Virus record (IMG/VR): IMGVR_UViG_3300044756_000031
Location: 1 to 36,910 of that record
Strand: one strand, 5' to 3'
DNA length: 36,910 bases
From: a virus
The translations under genes were made by a program, and so were the position numbers. A model generated the notes under the pieces. That model worked only from the letters and a program-made list of their open reading frames with translations, was not told the origin of the DNA and ran no database searches. Of this stretch, positions 27,813 through 36,910 are shown piece by piece. How positions within the stretch are numbered: the first letter of the stretch is position 1; each line of letters opens with the position of its first letter.

Positions 27813-30332
27813 CTAGCGGCCTCCTTCAACACGCTGCGCCGGGGTCACGGTGTGTGACGCGAGACTGACGCTTGCTTGGTGGGGGCCGCTGGATTGCTGT
27901 TCCGGCGGGGTCTGGACTTTCGTATTGTATACCGATTGAAGGGTGGACGTCACGTCGCTTGTGAGGTCTAGATCTGCGGGGATGTCCAGGACGGTAGATA
28001 AGGCTAGGCGCTTTTCGCGCGGCGGAGCTTTATCCATCGAGGCGAGTGTGGTTTGGATGTTCGTCACGGCCTCGCCGTATATGCCGGGGAAGAACTGTTT
28101 TATTGCGGCCGCTTCTTTTGGCGTGAGAGTGCCTGTCGAGATGCCGGAATGGAGTGTTTCTACAGGGCTATGCAAGGCCGCCGCGAGCCTGCGCCACTCG
28201 TTCATTTGCGCATCGGTATACAGGGGCTTCGCCCATTTCGGGTTCAGCGTGCCGTCCTGAGGGGACATGCCCGGAGGTAGCTGGGACGCCAAGAACTGCG
28301 TCATCTGCTGCGACTTCATCGTGATGGCCGTTGTGAGCTTCGGGGCTGCATCGCCGACGCTCCCAAGCGCACCAGCCACTAGACTCTGGTGCTCTTCTGG
28401 ATTCGCAGCGATGCGCTGGAGGTTGACGGCGCTGGCTTCGAAGGAAGCTCGCGACGGCGTTACTTCCAGGGAGGTTGGTAAGGATGCGCGGCTGGCCTTC
28501 CCCTCTACGGCCTCTCCAATGCCGCCAAGCCGCTTGCTTACTTTTGCTTGCAAGCGCTCGAGTGCGGCCAGTCGTTCAATTTGTTTGGCTGGATTCGAGA
28601 GTGTTGAAGCAATACCGCCAAGCACAGCGCCCGGAGCTCCCCCAAGCACAGCGCCGGCCGTACTCAGGTGCCCACCAATCCCGTCGCTATGCCCCTTCAG
28701 CGCCTTGAACTGGTTGATGAAGGTCATGGCCTTCTCGGCCTGGTCGATGTGCGTGGTGAATTTTTCTGCCGCGACGTTGAGCTTCCGCACCTCCGCCATG
28801 CTTTCGGCCGGGAGCTGGTAGGATTTTTCTATCGCGGAACTCAAATCCTTCGTGCTGGAGAGGTAATCTTTCACAGCGCGGTGCGTGAGGTCTTTATCCG
28901 GGTTCGTGATGCCGCGCACGTACGTTGAAGCCTTGCTCGGGTCGATGCCCCGCATCTGGAGATAAGGGTTGGTCGGGTCCCTTCCAATGTCCGTCGTGAG
29001 ACTGGAGTGGAATCTGTTGCTCGCGTCGATCTGCTTCGTCCATGCGCTGTTGATTGCGCGCTGGTCCGCCGCCGCCTTGCCCCACAGCGACTCGTTCTCC
29101 AGTCCGTCGCGAAATCCTGAAGACGCCTTGTCGAGCCATTCCGTTGTGAGCTTCGCGGCGCGCTGCTCGATCGGGTCCTGCATGCGGACAACGGTTTGGT
29201 AGGAATTTCGCGTCAACTTTTGCAAGTCACGCTTCATGTTGTCGAGCGCGGTAAACATGGTCGCGTTGGCGGTAGTGCCCGTCGCGTCCTCGATGAGCGC
29301 TTTGGCGCGATACGCCGCTGTGCTGGCATGCTCAATGGCCTTCGTGTAACCTCCGCCGGCGTCGAGAGTGTCCTGAGCGCCGCCGATCAGTTTATCAATC
29401 TCGTTCAGAGCCCAGGCCTTGGTGTCGGCCTCATTGCCGCGCTTCACGGCGTCCTTGACGTAGCTCGCCTTGAGCTCGCCACGCGCTTCCGCCGTTACCA
29501 ATTTATTCGAAGCGAGTAACGCATCACCAGATTCCCGTATCGCTCTTGCCGTTTCGTCTTGGAACTTCTCGCCGTTGTCGGCCAAGAGCGTTCGCAATCC
29601 CCGATTCTCTTTCGAGGCTAGCGTCTCAATGGTGCTCGCGTCGGCGCCGCTCACGGCACTAGAGGCCTTCGCGTACATCTTGAGGGCCTTGCCGACACCA
29701 GGCGCTGCCGTCCCAAACTCTTTTTCTGCGATGGCGTCGAGGTCTTGAGATCGGAGGCGTGTATTTGAGAGGCGCGAGCCAACAGCAGACCCAAGCGTCT
29801 CGAACGCGCCGCCAGCAGCTCCCCCTAACAAGGCTCCATGCCCGATGCCTGCAATCAGCTTTTCCGCCGTCGTGTCGGTGTGCCCTAGGATGTCTTCGCT
29901 GACTTGGGAGCCCGCCCCATACAAGCCACCTTCAAGGCCCCCACGGAGCACACCGCCGCCGAGACGGGACAAGAGCGGGGCTTCCTCGGCCAAGCTTCCG
30001 CCATCGGTGAGCAGTGCGGGCGCAAGGGCTCCAAGCGCAGTGCCCAGCATCCCTGCTTTGGGGTTAGCCTCTTGTACTCCCCTAATACCCTCTGACCAAT
30101 CGTCGCCGCCGAGCTCCCCTAAGGCGCCGGAGCCGAATCCAAAGGTCAGAGCATCAAGGGCGCCCAGACCTCCAGCCTCAAGCTGACCCGCTGCGCCACC
30201 GTACTCGGCCTGCAGCTGCGCCTGCTGCACTGTCTCCGGCGCAACGGCGTCGAACTTCGCCGCCGCCGGATCCTTCGGGTCGACGGAGTAGACGTTGCCT
30301 TCTTCGTCGCGGATGAAGGCCTTGCCGGTCAT
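27813..30332 (-). CDS. Large internal virion (DNA-ejection) protein
   Basis: An 839-aa protein with ATG 30332 (ATGA overlap). The first 60 residues are a compact acidic start (KAFIRDEEGNVYSVDPKDPA). Then comes a Gly/Ala/Leu-rich stretch of about 150 residues that could insert into or cross membranes (FGFGSGALGELGG, GMLGTALGALAPALL, HGALLGGAAGGAF). A long helical remainder follows (AKASSAVSGADASTIETLAS, and a coiled coil around residues 430-620). A Gly-rich hydrophobic region plus long helices is usual for proteins injected with phage DNA. No lytic transglycosylase motif is seen. Role inferred from composition and gene order. Confidence 0.65.
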   Translation of the reverse strand: MTGKAFIRDEEGNVYSVDPKDPAAAKFDAVAPETVQQAQLQAEYGGAAGQLEAGGLGALDALTFGFGSGALGELGGDDWSEGIRGVQEANPKAGMLGTALGALAPALLTDGGSLAEEAPLLSRLGGGVLRGGLEGGLYGAGSQVSEDILGHTDTTAEKLIAGIGHGALLGGAAGGAFETLGSAVGSRLSNTRLRSQDLDAIAEKEFGTAAPGVGKALKMYAKASSAVSGADASTIETLASKENRGLRTLLADNGEKFQDETARAIRESGDALLASNKLVTAEARGELKASYVKDAVKRGNEADTKAWALNEIDKLIGGAQDTLDAGGGYTKAIEHASTAAYRAKALIEDATGTTANATMFTALDNMKRDLQKLTRNSYQTVVRMQDPIEQRAAKLTTEWLDKASSGFRDGLENESLWGKAAADQRAINSAWTKQIDASNRFHSSLTTDIGRDPTNPYLQMRGIDPSKASTYVRGITNPDKDLTHRAVKDYLSSTKDLSSAIEKSYQLPAESMAEVRKLNVAAEKFTTHIDQAEKAMTFINQFKALKGHSDGIGGHLSTAGAVLGGAPGAVLGGIASTLSNPAKQIERLAALERLQAKVSKRLGGIGEAVEGKASRASLPTSLEVTPSRASFEASAVNLQRIAANPEEHQSLVAGALGSVGDAAPKLTTAITMKSQQMTQFLASQLPPGMSPQDGTLNPKWAKPLYTDAQMNEWRRLAAALHSPVETLHSGISTGTLTPKEAAAIKQFFPGIYGEAVTNIQTTLASMDKAPPREKRLALSTVLDIPADLDLTSDVTSTLQSVYNTKVQTPPEQQSSGPHQASVSLASHTVTPAQRVEGGR

Positions 30333-33082
30333 TCGCTGGAGCCTTCATTGTCGTCGGGCTCGTCGGCTTCACTCTCCACGACAGTCTCCGTGCCCGGCTT
30401 CTTGTTCTTGCCTTTGCCGGTGCTTGGTGTTCCCACACGCACCTCCGGCTTGTAGTTCAGTTGGCGTCCGGGAGGCGTGTAGGGCATGCCTGGCACTGGC
30501 TTGGCCGATGCCGGAAGCTTCGGCTTATCCGCACTCTCTCCGGTGTAGTGAACGCCAGGTGCTACACCGCCGGGCCCGACGGTGACATGGCGTCGCCCTT
30601 GTTCACTCGCGTGCACCCTCAGCTTCGTCATCATCTCGCGCTTGCCGATGTCATCGAAGTTCTTCATGCGCTCGGTGAGCGTGGCGCCGAGACCCGTCGC
30701 GCCGCCCAGCTTGCTGATGAATCCCTCTGGCGCGAGGTTGTGCTTCCAGAGTTCGACGTCGACGATGGGCAGCTTGGATTGGCCTTGGAGCGCCCCTACT
30801 TTGCCGAGCGTAGCGTTGATGAGTGCTCGGGCCCTGGCGCCGGCTGGCGAATCCTCGGAGTAGATGGTTTGTCCGTGGTCTTTCTCGAGCTGCGCAATCT
30901 CCTGATAGGCGCTGTGGATCGTTGCGGCCGCTTCGACGGTGTTGCGGAGCGCGTCGGCTGACTTGGCGCTCGTGGCGATCCAGCGTTGATTGCCAACGTT
31001 CGGTCCGCCGAGGTCTTCGGGGATAACCACCTGTCGATCGCTGTCCGCCGCCGCGCCACCGTTGACGCCGGTCGGCGCTCCGCCGAACACCTGCGGCTTG
31101 GTCATCACATCGCGTTGAATCACATGATTCGCCGCGGCCTGGTCGAAGCCAATTTTATCCTTCGCGTTCTGCTCGCCGATGGCTGCCGCTAGAGCGCCAG
31201 CGTTAGCGCGAATGCGCGGCACGCTAGACGTTTGCGCGACCTCCTCAGCGTGCAACTTTGCGCGTTCCATGAGCGCCATCTTTGTGGCTTGGTCCGCGAG
31301 CTGCTGGTCACCAAACTGCGTTTGCATCTGGCCGAGCAAAGAAGACTGCGCCCCCAGAGCATCCTTGCCCTGCTCCATCTTGAGGCGCTGCTGCTGCATG
31401 TTCTTTTCGACGAGGTTTTTGACAATCTCAAGTGACGGATTCTGGTGCAGCCCTAGACGGGCTTGAACGCCAGCGCCAATCGCCACGCCGATACCAGAGA
31501 AGAACTTTCCCGCCGCGCCAGGGATTGCGAAAACATTGCTATCGTCGATCTTGCGACTGCGAATGTCGTCGACCATGCCTTGCAGTTTTGTAACCTGCGC
31601 CTGCTTGGCGTCGAGTAGGCGCTGTTGCCGCTGTTGCTGGAGCGCTGCCAGGTCGCCGACGGCCTTCTGCTGTGTAGCTAGGTCGTTGGCCTTCGCTTGC
31701 GCGATACCAATGTCGGCCTCGCCCTGCTGGTCAACGGCAGCCTGTTGGCCCCATCGCGCTTGCAGAAGTGCATCCTGGTCCTCGTCTGAGACGGGCGTGC
31801 CGTACTTCGTTTGCCACATCGCTGGAGTGCGGCCCCCAGGAATGACGGTCATCGGGTTGAAACCACCGGGGCCAATGCTGGGCTCGCCCTCATCGCCCGC
31901 GTCGGCGCCAACATTTCCGCCAGCGTCTCGCGCTGTCGCCGGAACGTTCGTTCCGCCGCCTCCACCAAGGTTCGGCGCGCCGGGCAACAATTTATGAACG
32001 CCGGGGTCAAGCGCCGCAAGCCTCTGCTTGATCGCGTCGATCTTCTGGGGAAGCAGCTTGGGGTTTTTCGTGACGTCGACCGCTCCCGCTCCCAGGTCGC
32101 GCAGGTCTTTACGAGCTTCATTGCCCATCTTGACGATGCCGCCGGGGATGGTGCTCGGGTGCGCGAAGACCCGTCCTGCTTCATACGGGAGCGAACCCGT
32201 GCCGCGCTCGACGAGACCGGGCGTGGCTCTTGGGTCACCAATCGTAGAGCCGGGGTTATCGCCTGCGCGCTCGCCGACGGCCTGCATTTGATCCAAATCG
32301 GAGATGCCGCCAAGCAGTGCGCTGGGCGCAACAGGCCGTCGCTGCACGTCTGATAGATTCTGCGGGAGCTCTTGGAGAGCCCTTGGCTGCACGTCCTCGT
32401 CCATGACCGGAATCAACGCCGCTGCTGTAGCGTGCACGTCGCCGCTTTTCACAGCCTTCTGGCGGGCTTTGATGCGCGCTTCTTCCTCGATCGTGGGCTG
32501 GCCTGACTGAATGCGCTTGCCGTTCTCGCGCGCTCGAGCTCGAGCCTCTCGCGCGGCCGTGTAGGCTGCGCCCTCGTCGGCGGCGGAGGCGCTCTCTGCG
32601 CCACCGAGCTGCGCTGCGCCCTTGCCTTCGGGGGCTCCGGCCGCGAGCAGATCGTAATCCTTGTTGCGATACATGCCGAGGGGCGAAGGCGCTTGCGTAT
32701 CGTTATCGATCACCGCCGGCGCTCTTGTATCCTGCGGCATCTGCGCCATGCGATCGGCGTAGGCACGAAGGTCCGCAATGTCCGTAGAGGCTGGAAGTGC
32801 AGACGCTTGCACCGGCGGACCGACGGGCGCGGCCCTGGTCGCTGTCGGCATCGCCGCCATGCGGTTACCGTAGTTCTGCAGATCGGCAATGTCCGCAGGG
32901 CTGGGGCCGCTAGGGGTTGTAGGCGCTATCGGCTCTGGGCCACTAGCGGTAGGCATTTGCGCCATACGATCGGCATAACTATTCAGGGCCTGAACATCCG
33001 TCGGCGGGGTGCCGAACTGCGCTTTCCACGCAGCGGCTTGTTCGGGCGTGAGGCTGCCCAGCACATCGAAGGGGTTGCTCAT
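30329..33082 (-). CDS. Large internal virion (DNA-ejection) protein with N-terminal repeats
   Basis: A 917-aa protein with ATG 33082 (ATGA overlap). N-terminal region: three copies of L-x-x-Y-(A/G)-(D/N)-RMA-(Q/A)-MP at residues 33-44, 68-79 and 105-116, spaced 35-37 residues in Pro/Ala-rich linkers. A long region of helices follows (QGEADIGIAQAKANDLATQQ, LQQQRQQRLLDAKQAQVTKL, KMEQGKDALGAQSSLL) and a Gly-rich hydrophobic segment (FFSGIGVAIGAGVQARLG). The C-terminus is basic and Pro/Lys rich. It is probably a structural protein of the tail or an ejection protein, by composition and neighbours. Confidence 0.65.
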   Translation of the reverse strand: MSNPFDVLGSLTPEQAAAWKAQFGTPPTDVQALNSYADRMAQMPTASGPEPIAPTTPSGPSPADIADLQNYGNRMAAMPTATRAAPVGPPVQASALPASTDIADLRAYADRMAQMPQDTRAPAVIDNDTQAPSPLGMYRNKDYDLLAAGAPEGKGAAQLGGAESASAADEGAAYTAAREARARARENGKRIQSGQPTIEEEARIKARQKAVKSGDVHATAAALIPVMDEDVQPRALQELPQNLSDVQRRPVAPSALLGGISDLDQMQAVGERAGDNPGSTIGDPRATPGLVERGTGSLPYEAGRVFAHPSTIPGGIVKMGNEARKDLRDLGAGAVDVTKNPKLLPQKIDAIKQRLAALDPGVHKLLPGAPNLGGGGGTNVPATARDAGGNVGADAGDEGEPSIGPGGFNPMTVIPGGRTPAMWQTKYGTPVSDEDQDALLQARWGQQAAVDQQGEADIGIAQAKANDLATQQKAVGDLAALQQQRQQRLLDAKQAQVTKLQGMVDDIRSRKIDDSNVFAIPGAAGKFFSGIGVAIGAGVQARLGLHQNPSLEIVKNLVEKNMQQQRLKMEQGKDALGAQSSLLGQMQTQFGDQQLADQATKMALMERAKLHAEEVAQTSSVPRIRANAGALAAAIGEQNAKDKIGFDQAAANHVIQRDVMTKPQVFGGAPTGVNGGAAADSDRQVVIPEDLGGPNVGNQRWIATSAKSADALRNTVEAAATIHSAYQEIAQLEKDHGQTIYSEDSPAGARARALINATLGKVGALQGQSKLPIVDVELWKHNLAPEGFISKLGGATGLGATLTERMKNFDDIGKREMMTKLRVHASEQGRRHVTVGPGGVAPGVHYTGESADKPKLPASAKPVPGMPYTPPGRQLNYKPEVRVGTPSTGKGKNKKPGTETVVESEADEPDDNEGSSE

Positions 33083-33951
33083 AGCGCAGCGATTACCGAT
33101 CCGGTGATTTGTGCCGTAGACGCTGTCGCGTTGGCGTTGTTCTGCGCGTTCGCCGAAGCCGCGCCAGACACAACGTTGTTCCAGGCGTTCTCTTGCTGGT
33201 TGGAAATCTGACCAGCGGTCTGGCCGTACCCCAAGAGCGCGAGCATGGACGCCATGTCCTGCTTGTTGAAGTTCTGGCCGTAGGCGCCCATCTGGTTTTG
33301 CGCTTGAAGGGCTTGTGCGCCGTACTGACCCAACGCCTGCGCGTACGCGCCGCGTGCGTTTGCCATCTCACCAGCGCGGAGCTGCGCTTGCTGCCCTACG
33401 CCCGTCTGCTGCATCTGCGCCATCTGATTGGCTGCGTTGCGCTGCGCTGCTGCCCAAGCGCCCGGACCACCGCGCGCGCTGTTGCCCAGGGCCTGCTGCG
33501 CCGCCGTGCTCTGCTGAAGCCCTTGCTGCATCTGCAGCTGCGCAACGCTCGGCGCGTTGCCCATCGCCGCGTCCTGCATCATGCCAAGCATGCCTTGCTG
33601 CTGCTGTGCATTCTGCATGTACTGGCCCCATGCGGTATCGGCAGCGCCGTAGGCGTTGTTCTCTTGCCCTAGATGCGCGCCCGCGTACTGCTTGGCTAGC
33701 GCATCATAAAAGCCAGCGCTGTCGCCCTGCGCCACGTAGTTCTTGGGACCTAGTCCATAATCCGCATACTTGTTGTCGCCGCCCCAAAGGTCCGTGACGT
33801 TCCACTGGTGGCCGTTATCGAACGAGGCTTGCAGGCCCGTGGCGCTCTTGTTCAGGTTTTGCGGGTTGTCCTCGGACGGGTTCGTATCCCACTGTCCTTG
33901 GTTGTTCCCGCCGCCCGCGTCGCTGTTTGTACCACCCCACGGATCCGGCAT
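33079..33951 (-). CDS. Gln/Asn/Ala-rich virion protein (ejection protein candidate)
   Basis: A 290-aa protein with ATG 33951 and a good ribosome-binding site (AGGAGA). It is strongly Gln/Ala/Asn/Gly rich throughout (QYMQNAQQQQGMLGMMQDA, LQMQQGLQQSTAAQQALGNS, NANATAST near the end) with long amphipathic helices. The start has PWGGTNSDAGGGNNQGQW. Small Gln/Ala-rich helical proteins are typical of the first injected protein in podovirus ejection trios (a P22 gp7-like position before two large proteins). No motif-level match. Confidence 0.6.
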   Translation of the reverse strand: MPDPWGGTNSDAGGGNNQGQWDTNPSEDNPQNLNKSATGLQASFDNGHQWNVTDLWGGDNKYADYGLGPKNYVAQGDSAGFYDALAKQYAGAHLGQENNAYGAADTAWGQYMQNAQQQQGMLGMMQDAAMGNAPSVAQLQMQQGLQQSTAAQQALGNSARGGPGAWAAAQRNAANQMAQMQQTGVGQQAQLRAGEMANARGAYAQALGQYGAQALQAQNQMGAYGQNFNKQDMASMLALLGYGQTAGQISNQQENAWNNVVSGAASANAQNNANATASTAQITGSVIAAL

Positions 33952-33965
33952 CGAAATCTCCTGTC

Positions 33966-36910
33966 TTAGGCCTGCACGGCCGCGCCGAGTTTCTTCTGAC
34001 CCGGCTTGGGCACAATCTCTAATCCTATACCACTCAATGTAGCAGATTGACCGGTGGTTTGCGGATACGAACCGGGGTTCGTCGGTGTGAGAATTTCTAC
34101 TTTTATTCTCAAACCACTACAGCGGGGGCTTGCGCCGTTCTGAGCGCCGACACGCATCTTGACCGGTTCGCCTGGGACAAGTTTCGACGCGGTCCACTGA
34201 TAAGACTGCGCGTAGTTGGTGTCTCCATCAAAGGCAAAGGACATCTTCACATCGTGGTTCGTGAGCCACGTGCCGTCGATCTGCGCAAAGCGAACGCGTT
34301 GGAAGCCGAGCGGACCGCCGGAGCTAATGTCTCCAGTGATGAACGACGACGGATAGAAGAAGCCCTCGTCACGCCAATCCGTCGAAAACTGCTTGTAGAT
34401 CGTGCCGTCGGTCTGGGCGACAACGATGGTGCCGTTCCAGTTCACCATTCCGGCGATAGCAAAGACGAGCTCCGAGTCGCTGTCGTAGATCTCATCCCTC
34501 GCCCACATCTTGTAGAACGTGTCCCAGTGCAGGCGGATGCCCGTTGTTAGAGCCGAGCTCGGGACGAGCGAGATGTAGCAAGAGGTTTCGCCGGAGACCT
34601 GCCCCAAGGACTCGATCGCGAGCGGATTGGCCTTCGTGGTGTCCTCAATGAGGGCGCCGACGAAAGTCACGTTCAGGGCCCGGTCCAGGAGGTAGTAGCC
34701 GCGCCTGCCCTGAAACATGACGCCCTGAGAAGTGTTGAAGACGGAGCGCGGGTCGATGCAACCCGTCTCCGTCTGAATCTCGATGGGGGCAGTCCAGTCG
34801 TTTGCAGCTCCGGTGTCTGTGGGGCCCTGGCCAGTGAAGAACCAGATCTGGTCTTCGGAGAACGCGATCCACTTGTCGTCGAGGCCAGCCAGCGCTGTGA
34901 GCGGCGCATCGAACTGCACCTGGTACTCGTCGTTCCAGCGCGGAGCTTCTCGATCCACAAATTCATTGGACAGCCACATCGTTCGGCCGTCGTCGCCGAT
35001 GCCGGCTAGACGTCTCTGATGCTTGACGAGGCAGCCTAGGGCCGGCGGGTTCTGCGCGGCGAGGGTTCCGCCGTTCGTGTAGAGCAAGGCCTGACCGCTG
35101 ATCACAACATCACTGGTCGTGTCGACGATGGTTGTTGAGGCCTGCGCCGAATCGTTGATATTGGCGAGCGGCACGCTGTAGGCCGTCTGGCGGTAGAAGA
35201 GAGACCCGTCCCCATTGACCAACGTCCGGTACACAATAATCTGGACGTTGCGCTTCGTGCTGAGCAGAAGATTAGGAATGGTGAGCGTAACTTTGTTGAT
35301 CGCGCCGACACCGGCGGTCGTGACGCTCTTAGCCGTGCTCGGCTCAGACCTGTAAATCTGCCCCCGATTATCCGTCCACTCGTAGCAAATGCGGTATTGG
35401 TAAACGCCTTGGCCGAGGCCGCCGCCGGGGCTAGCTGGTACCAGCGTCAACGCGTTGGCCTGCGGCGGATGCAGGAACCCCATCTCGCTCACGAACTGAC
35501 CGTCGAAGCTCGACGGGACGCCCCCGCTCAGATGCAACAACTCTCCGTACTCGACGCCTTGCTGATGCTGAGAGGGATAGATGTCTCCGTTAGCAAGCCA
35601 GCCGTCGTCCATGTTGATGTCAACGGCGGTGATGCCTACTCGGGCATTCAGGTTCGCGTCGGCGATAACAGTCCCATACGTGCGCCAGTGCTTGCCGCCG
35701 ACATTCCACACCTGCGTAGGCGCTTGGTCGAGCGAACCCGCGCCGGAGCTGCTGAGTGATACGGGCGGGTAAGCGATGCGCGGCGCGATCGTAGCGATGG
35801 GGCGCAAGGGGTTTGGCGCTGCCCCCAGAGTGCCCTCGATTACGCTCAGGAGATGCGATTGCGCGTAGCGGATCATTACGTACGCGTTCGTCCCGTCGGT
35901 GAAGGGCCGCGACGCCATAAGCAGCGTCGGGACGTTGCCGAGGACGTTGTTGTTTGTGAGCTCGACCGCTTTGCCGTCGCCATTTGCGGTCTGATACAGG
36001 CCGCGAATGTTCGTGCTGGAGACGAACGTAACGCCGGCCTGTATGATTTGGCTCGTCGGCGACACAATCGTAAAAGGCGCCGTGCTGACAGCGCATGTTG
36101 AGGCTGTGAACGCGTACGCCTTGACGTGGAATGTCGCAGGGACTGGGTAGGGCGTCGAGGCGCCATACAGGACCCAAACCTTGCCGGAGGCAGCGTCGTA
36201 GACGCAGCACGGAGTCGTGTAGACGCCGTTCGTATCGCCGGAGCTCACGGTATGCGTGACCGTGATGGTGGCGGGCAATGTTACTGTACATCGGAAGGCT
36301 TTGAAGAGCGGCGTTCCAGCCGAATCAGAGTAGACGCCGACGAAAGCCCCGCTCGTCCCGACGATATCGTAGAAGACGGTCAAAACGTTCTGGTCTGTCT
36401 TGACGTCAACGCGTGAGCCGAAGCCGAGGTTTGGAGCCGTGAGGTCGAGTAAACACGCAACCAGCTTGCCCGCCGTGTCGCTCCACATCGCCACGCAGAT
36501 GGTGCCGACGACGGCTAGGCGCGGAAGGCCCGCATTGCCCGCCCCGTTGCTGATGACGGTCGACTGCAGGAGGATGGTGCCGGACGCAGTGTCCTGGACC
36601 ATGGCGTAGACGTCGCCCAGAGCGCCGCCCGGCGTCTCCTGCGTCCACGCAAAGACGGTGTAGCCGTTACCGACCGCAACCTGGATATCGCTGATATCTT
36701 GCGGCGACTGCTGCACGACGCTCCAGCGTGGGAGAGCTCGCGGCAACTTGTCATGCTTGACCCACGCGTCGGCCTGGCTCGAGAAGCCGTAGAGGTAGGC
36801 GCCGTCCGAGGCGAGCAACTCATCTTTGCTCGTCAGCAGGCGCTTGCAGGCGTTGAGACCAGCACCGTCCACCGTGTTGGAGCTCATTTGCTGATGGCCC
36901 GGACGCCGAC
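33966..36910 (-). CDS. Large tail hub/stabilisation-like protein, main part (N-terminus cut by window edge)
   Basis: The frame is open to the window edge: (V)RRPGHQQ then Met at 36887 and 973 further residues. The RPG-x-QQ element belongs with the FxGGIDEKTDP segment encoded at 1-68, so the true gene starts there. The rest is mostly beta strands (repeated W, G, T rich units such as KLVACLLDLTAPNLGFGSRV, VYTTPCCVYDAASGKVWVLY) and looks like a multi-bladed propeller, similar to P22 gp10-like proteins that cap or stabilise the tail/adaptor stack. The C-terminus GIGLEIVPKPGQKKLG is compact. The full protein would be about 1,020 aa. No enzyme motif is seen. Confidence 0.7.
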   Translation of the reverse strand, partial: RRPGHQQMSSNTVDGAGLNACKRLLTSKDELLASDGAYLYGFSSQADAWVKHDKLPRALPRWSVVQQSPQDISDIQVAVGNGYTVFAWTQETPGGALGDVYAMVQDTASGTILLQSTVISNGAGNAGLPRLAVVGTICVAMWSDTAGKLVACLLDLTAPNLGFGSRVDVKTDQNVLTVFYDIVGTSGAFVGVYSDSAGTPLFKAFRCTVTLPATITVTHTVSSGDTNGVYTTPCCVYDAASGKVWVLYGASTPYPVPATFHVKAYAFTASTCAVSTAPFTIVSPTSQIIQAGVTFVSSTNIRGLYQTANGDGKAVELTNNNVLGNVPTLLMASRPFTDGTNAYVMIRYAQSHLLSVIEGTLGAAPNPLRPIATIAPRIAYPPVSLSSSGAGSLDQAPTQVWNVGGKHWRTYGTVIADANLNARVGITAVDINMDDGWLANGDIYPSQHQQGVEYGELLHLSGGVPSSFDGQFVSEMGFLHPPQANALTLVPASPGGGLGQGVYQYRICYEWTDNRGQIYRSEPSTAKSVTTAGVGAINKVTLTIPNLLLSTKRNVQIIVYRTLVNGDGSLFYRQTAYSVPLANINDSAQASTTIVDTTSDVVISGQALLYTNGGTLAAQNPPALGCLVKHQRRLAGIGDDGRTMWLSNEFVDREAPRWNDEYQVQFDAPLTALAGLDDKWIAFSEDQIWFFTGQGPTDTGAANDWTAPIEIQTETGCIDPRSVFNTSQGVMFQGRRGYYLLDRALNVTFVGALIEDTTKANPLAIESLGQVSGETSCYISLVPSSALTTGIRLHWDTFYKMWARDEIYDSDSELVFAIAGMVNWNGTIVVAQTDGTIYKQFSTDWRDEGFFYPSSFITGDISSGGPLGFQRVRFAQIDGTWLTNHDVKMSFAFDGDTNYAQSYQWTASKLVPGEPVKMRVGAQNGASPRCSGLRIKVEILTPTNPGSYPQTTGQSATLSGIGLEIVPKPGQKKLGAAVQA

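Noticed and set aside
1-36910. CRISPR arrays, insertion sequences, rRNA genes or a diversity-generating retroelement
   Set aside because: No repeat-spacer pattern, transposase, ribosomal RNA segment or reverse transcriptase was seen on either strand; the only mobile-type gene is the HNH endonuclease.

Overview
This window is essentially a whole genome of a temperate, probably short-tailed (podovirus-like) double-stranded DNA phage, about 37 kb and GC-rich. All large genes are phage genes: terminase, portal, scaffold, capsid, adaptor, ejection-type proteins, lysis genes, replication genes, a regulator and an integrase. No host gene is seen. The two ends belong to one gene: the first 68 bases (minus strand) encode the N-terminus of a large virion protein, and the right end encodes the rest of it from an RRPG motif onwards. 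The map is therefore circular, with roughly 20 codons missing at the cut. The GC-rich composition, a cysteine-rich lipoprotein, and an attP tucked into the 3' end of int (as in Myxococcus phage Mx8) are compatible with a deltaproteobacterial/myxobacterial-type host, but that is a weak inference.

Layout. A control region at about 14555-14737 fires in both directions. It carries a palindrome (14706-14717) that overlaps the -10 boxes of a rightward and a leftward sigma70-like promoter. Leftward (minus strand) come a small gene, a DNA methyltransferase, several small genes, a RusA-like resolvase, a DUF559/Vsr-like nuclease and a primase-polymerase/helicase. Next is an intergenic region (10297-10480) with 10-bp iterons and a 20-bp palindrome, a candidate replication origin or late control region. 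Late genes follow: a Cys-rich lipoprotein, a TerS candidate, a GNAT-like protein, a zinc-ribbon protein, TerL, portal, scaffold, major capsid protein, small head proteins, adaptor and tail proteins. Transcription then continues across the cut ends into the right side of the window: the large hub/stabilisation-like protein, three probable ejection proteins (290, 917 and 839 aa), receptor-binding candidates (a LamG-like protein and an SGNH esterase tailspike), holin-like proteins, a small lipoprotein and a GH25 endolysin.

Rightward (plus strand, 14738-22095) a DNA-binding regulator is followed by a second promoter with a related palindrome. Then comes a long run of mostly small genes, nearly all joined by ATGA, GTGA or TGATG overlaps: zinc-knuckle proteins, coiled-coil proteins, an SSB-like protein, an HNH endonuclease, a 16-codon mini-ORF, an excisionase-like HTH protein and a tyrosine integrase. 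The two transcription units converge on attP (about 22037-22226). The attP core there is the 5' half of a tRNA-Lys(UUU) gene overlapping the int stop codon, with repeated GGTCCA arm-site candidates on both sides.

How it works together: one regulator and its palindrome may set the lysis/lysogeny choice by controlling both diverging units. Int and Xis integrate and excise the genome at a host tRNA-Lys gene. The PrimPol-helicase with SSB and RusA replicates it. The leftward late unit packages DNA, builds the particle and lyses the cell. No gene-free stretch exceeds 300 bases.
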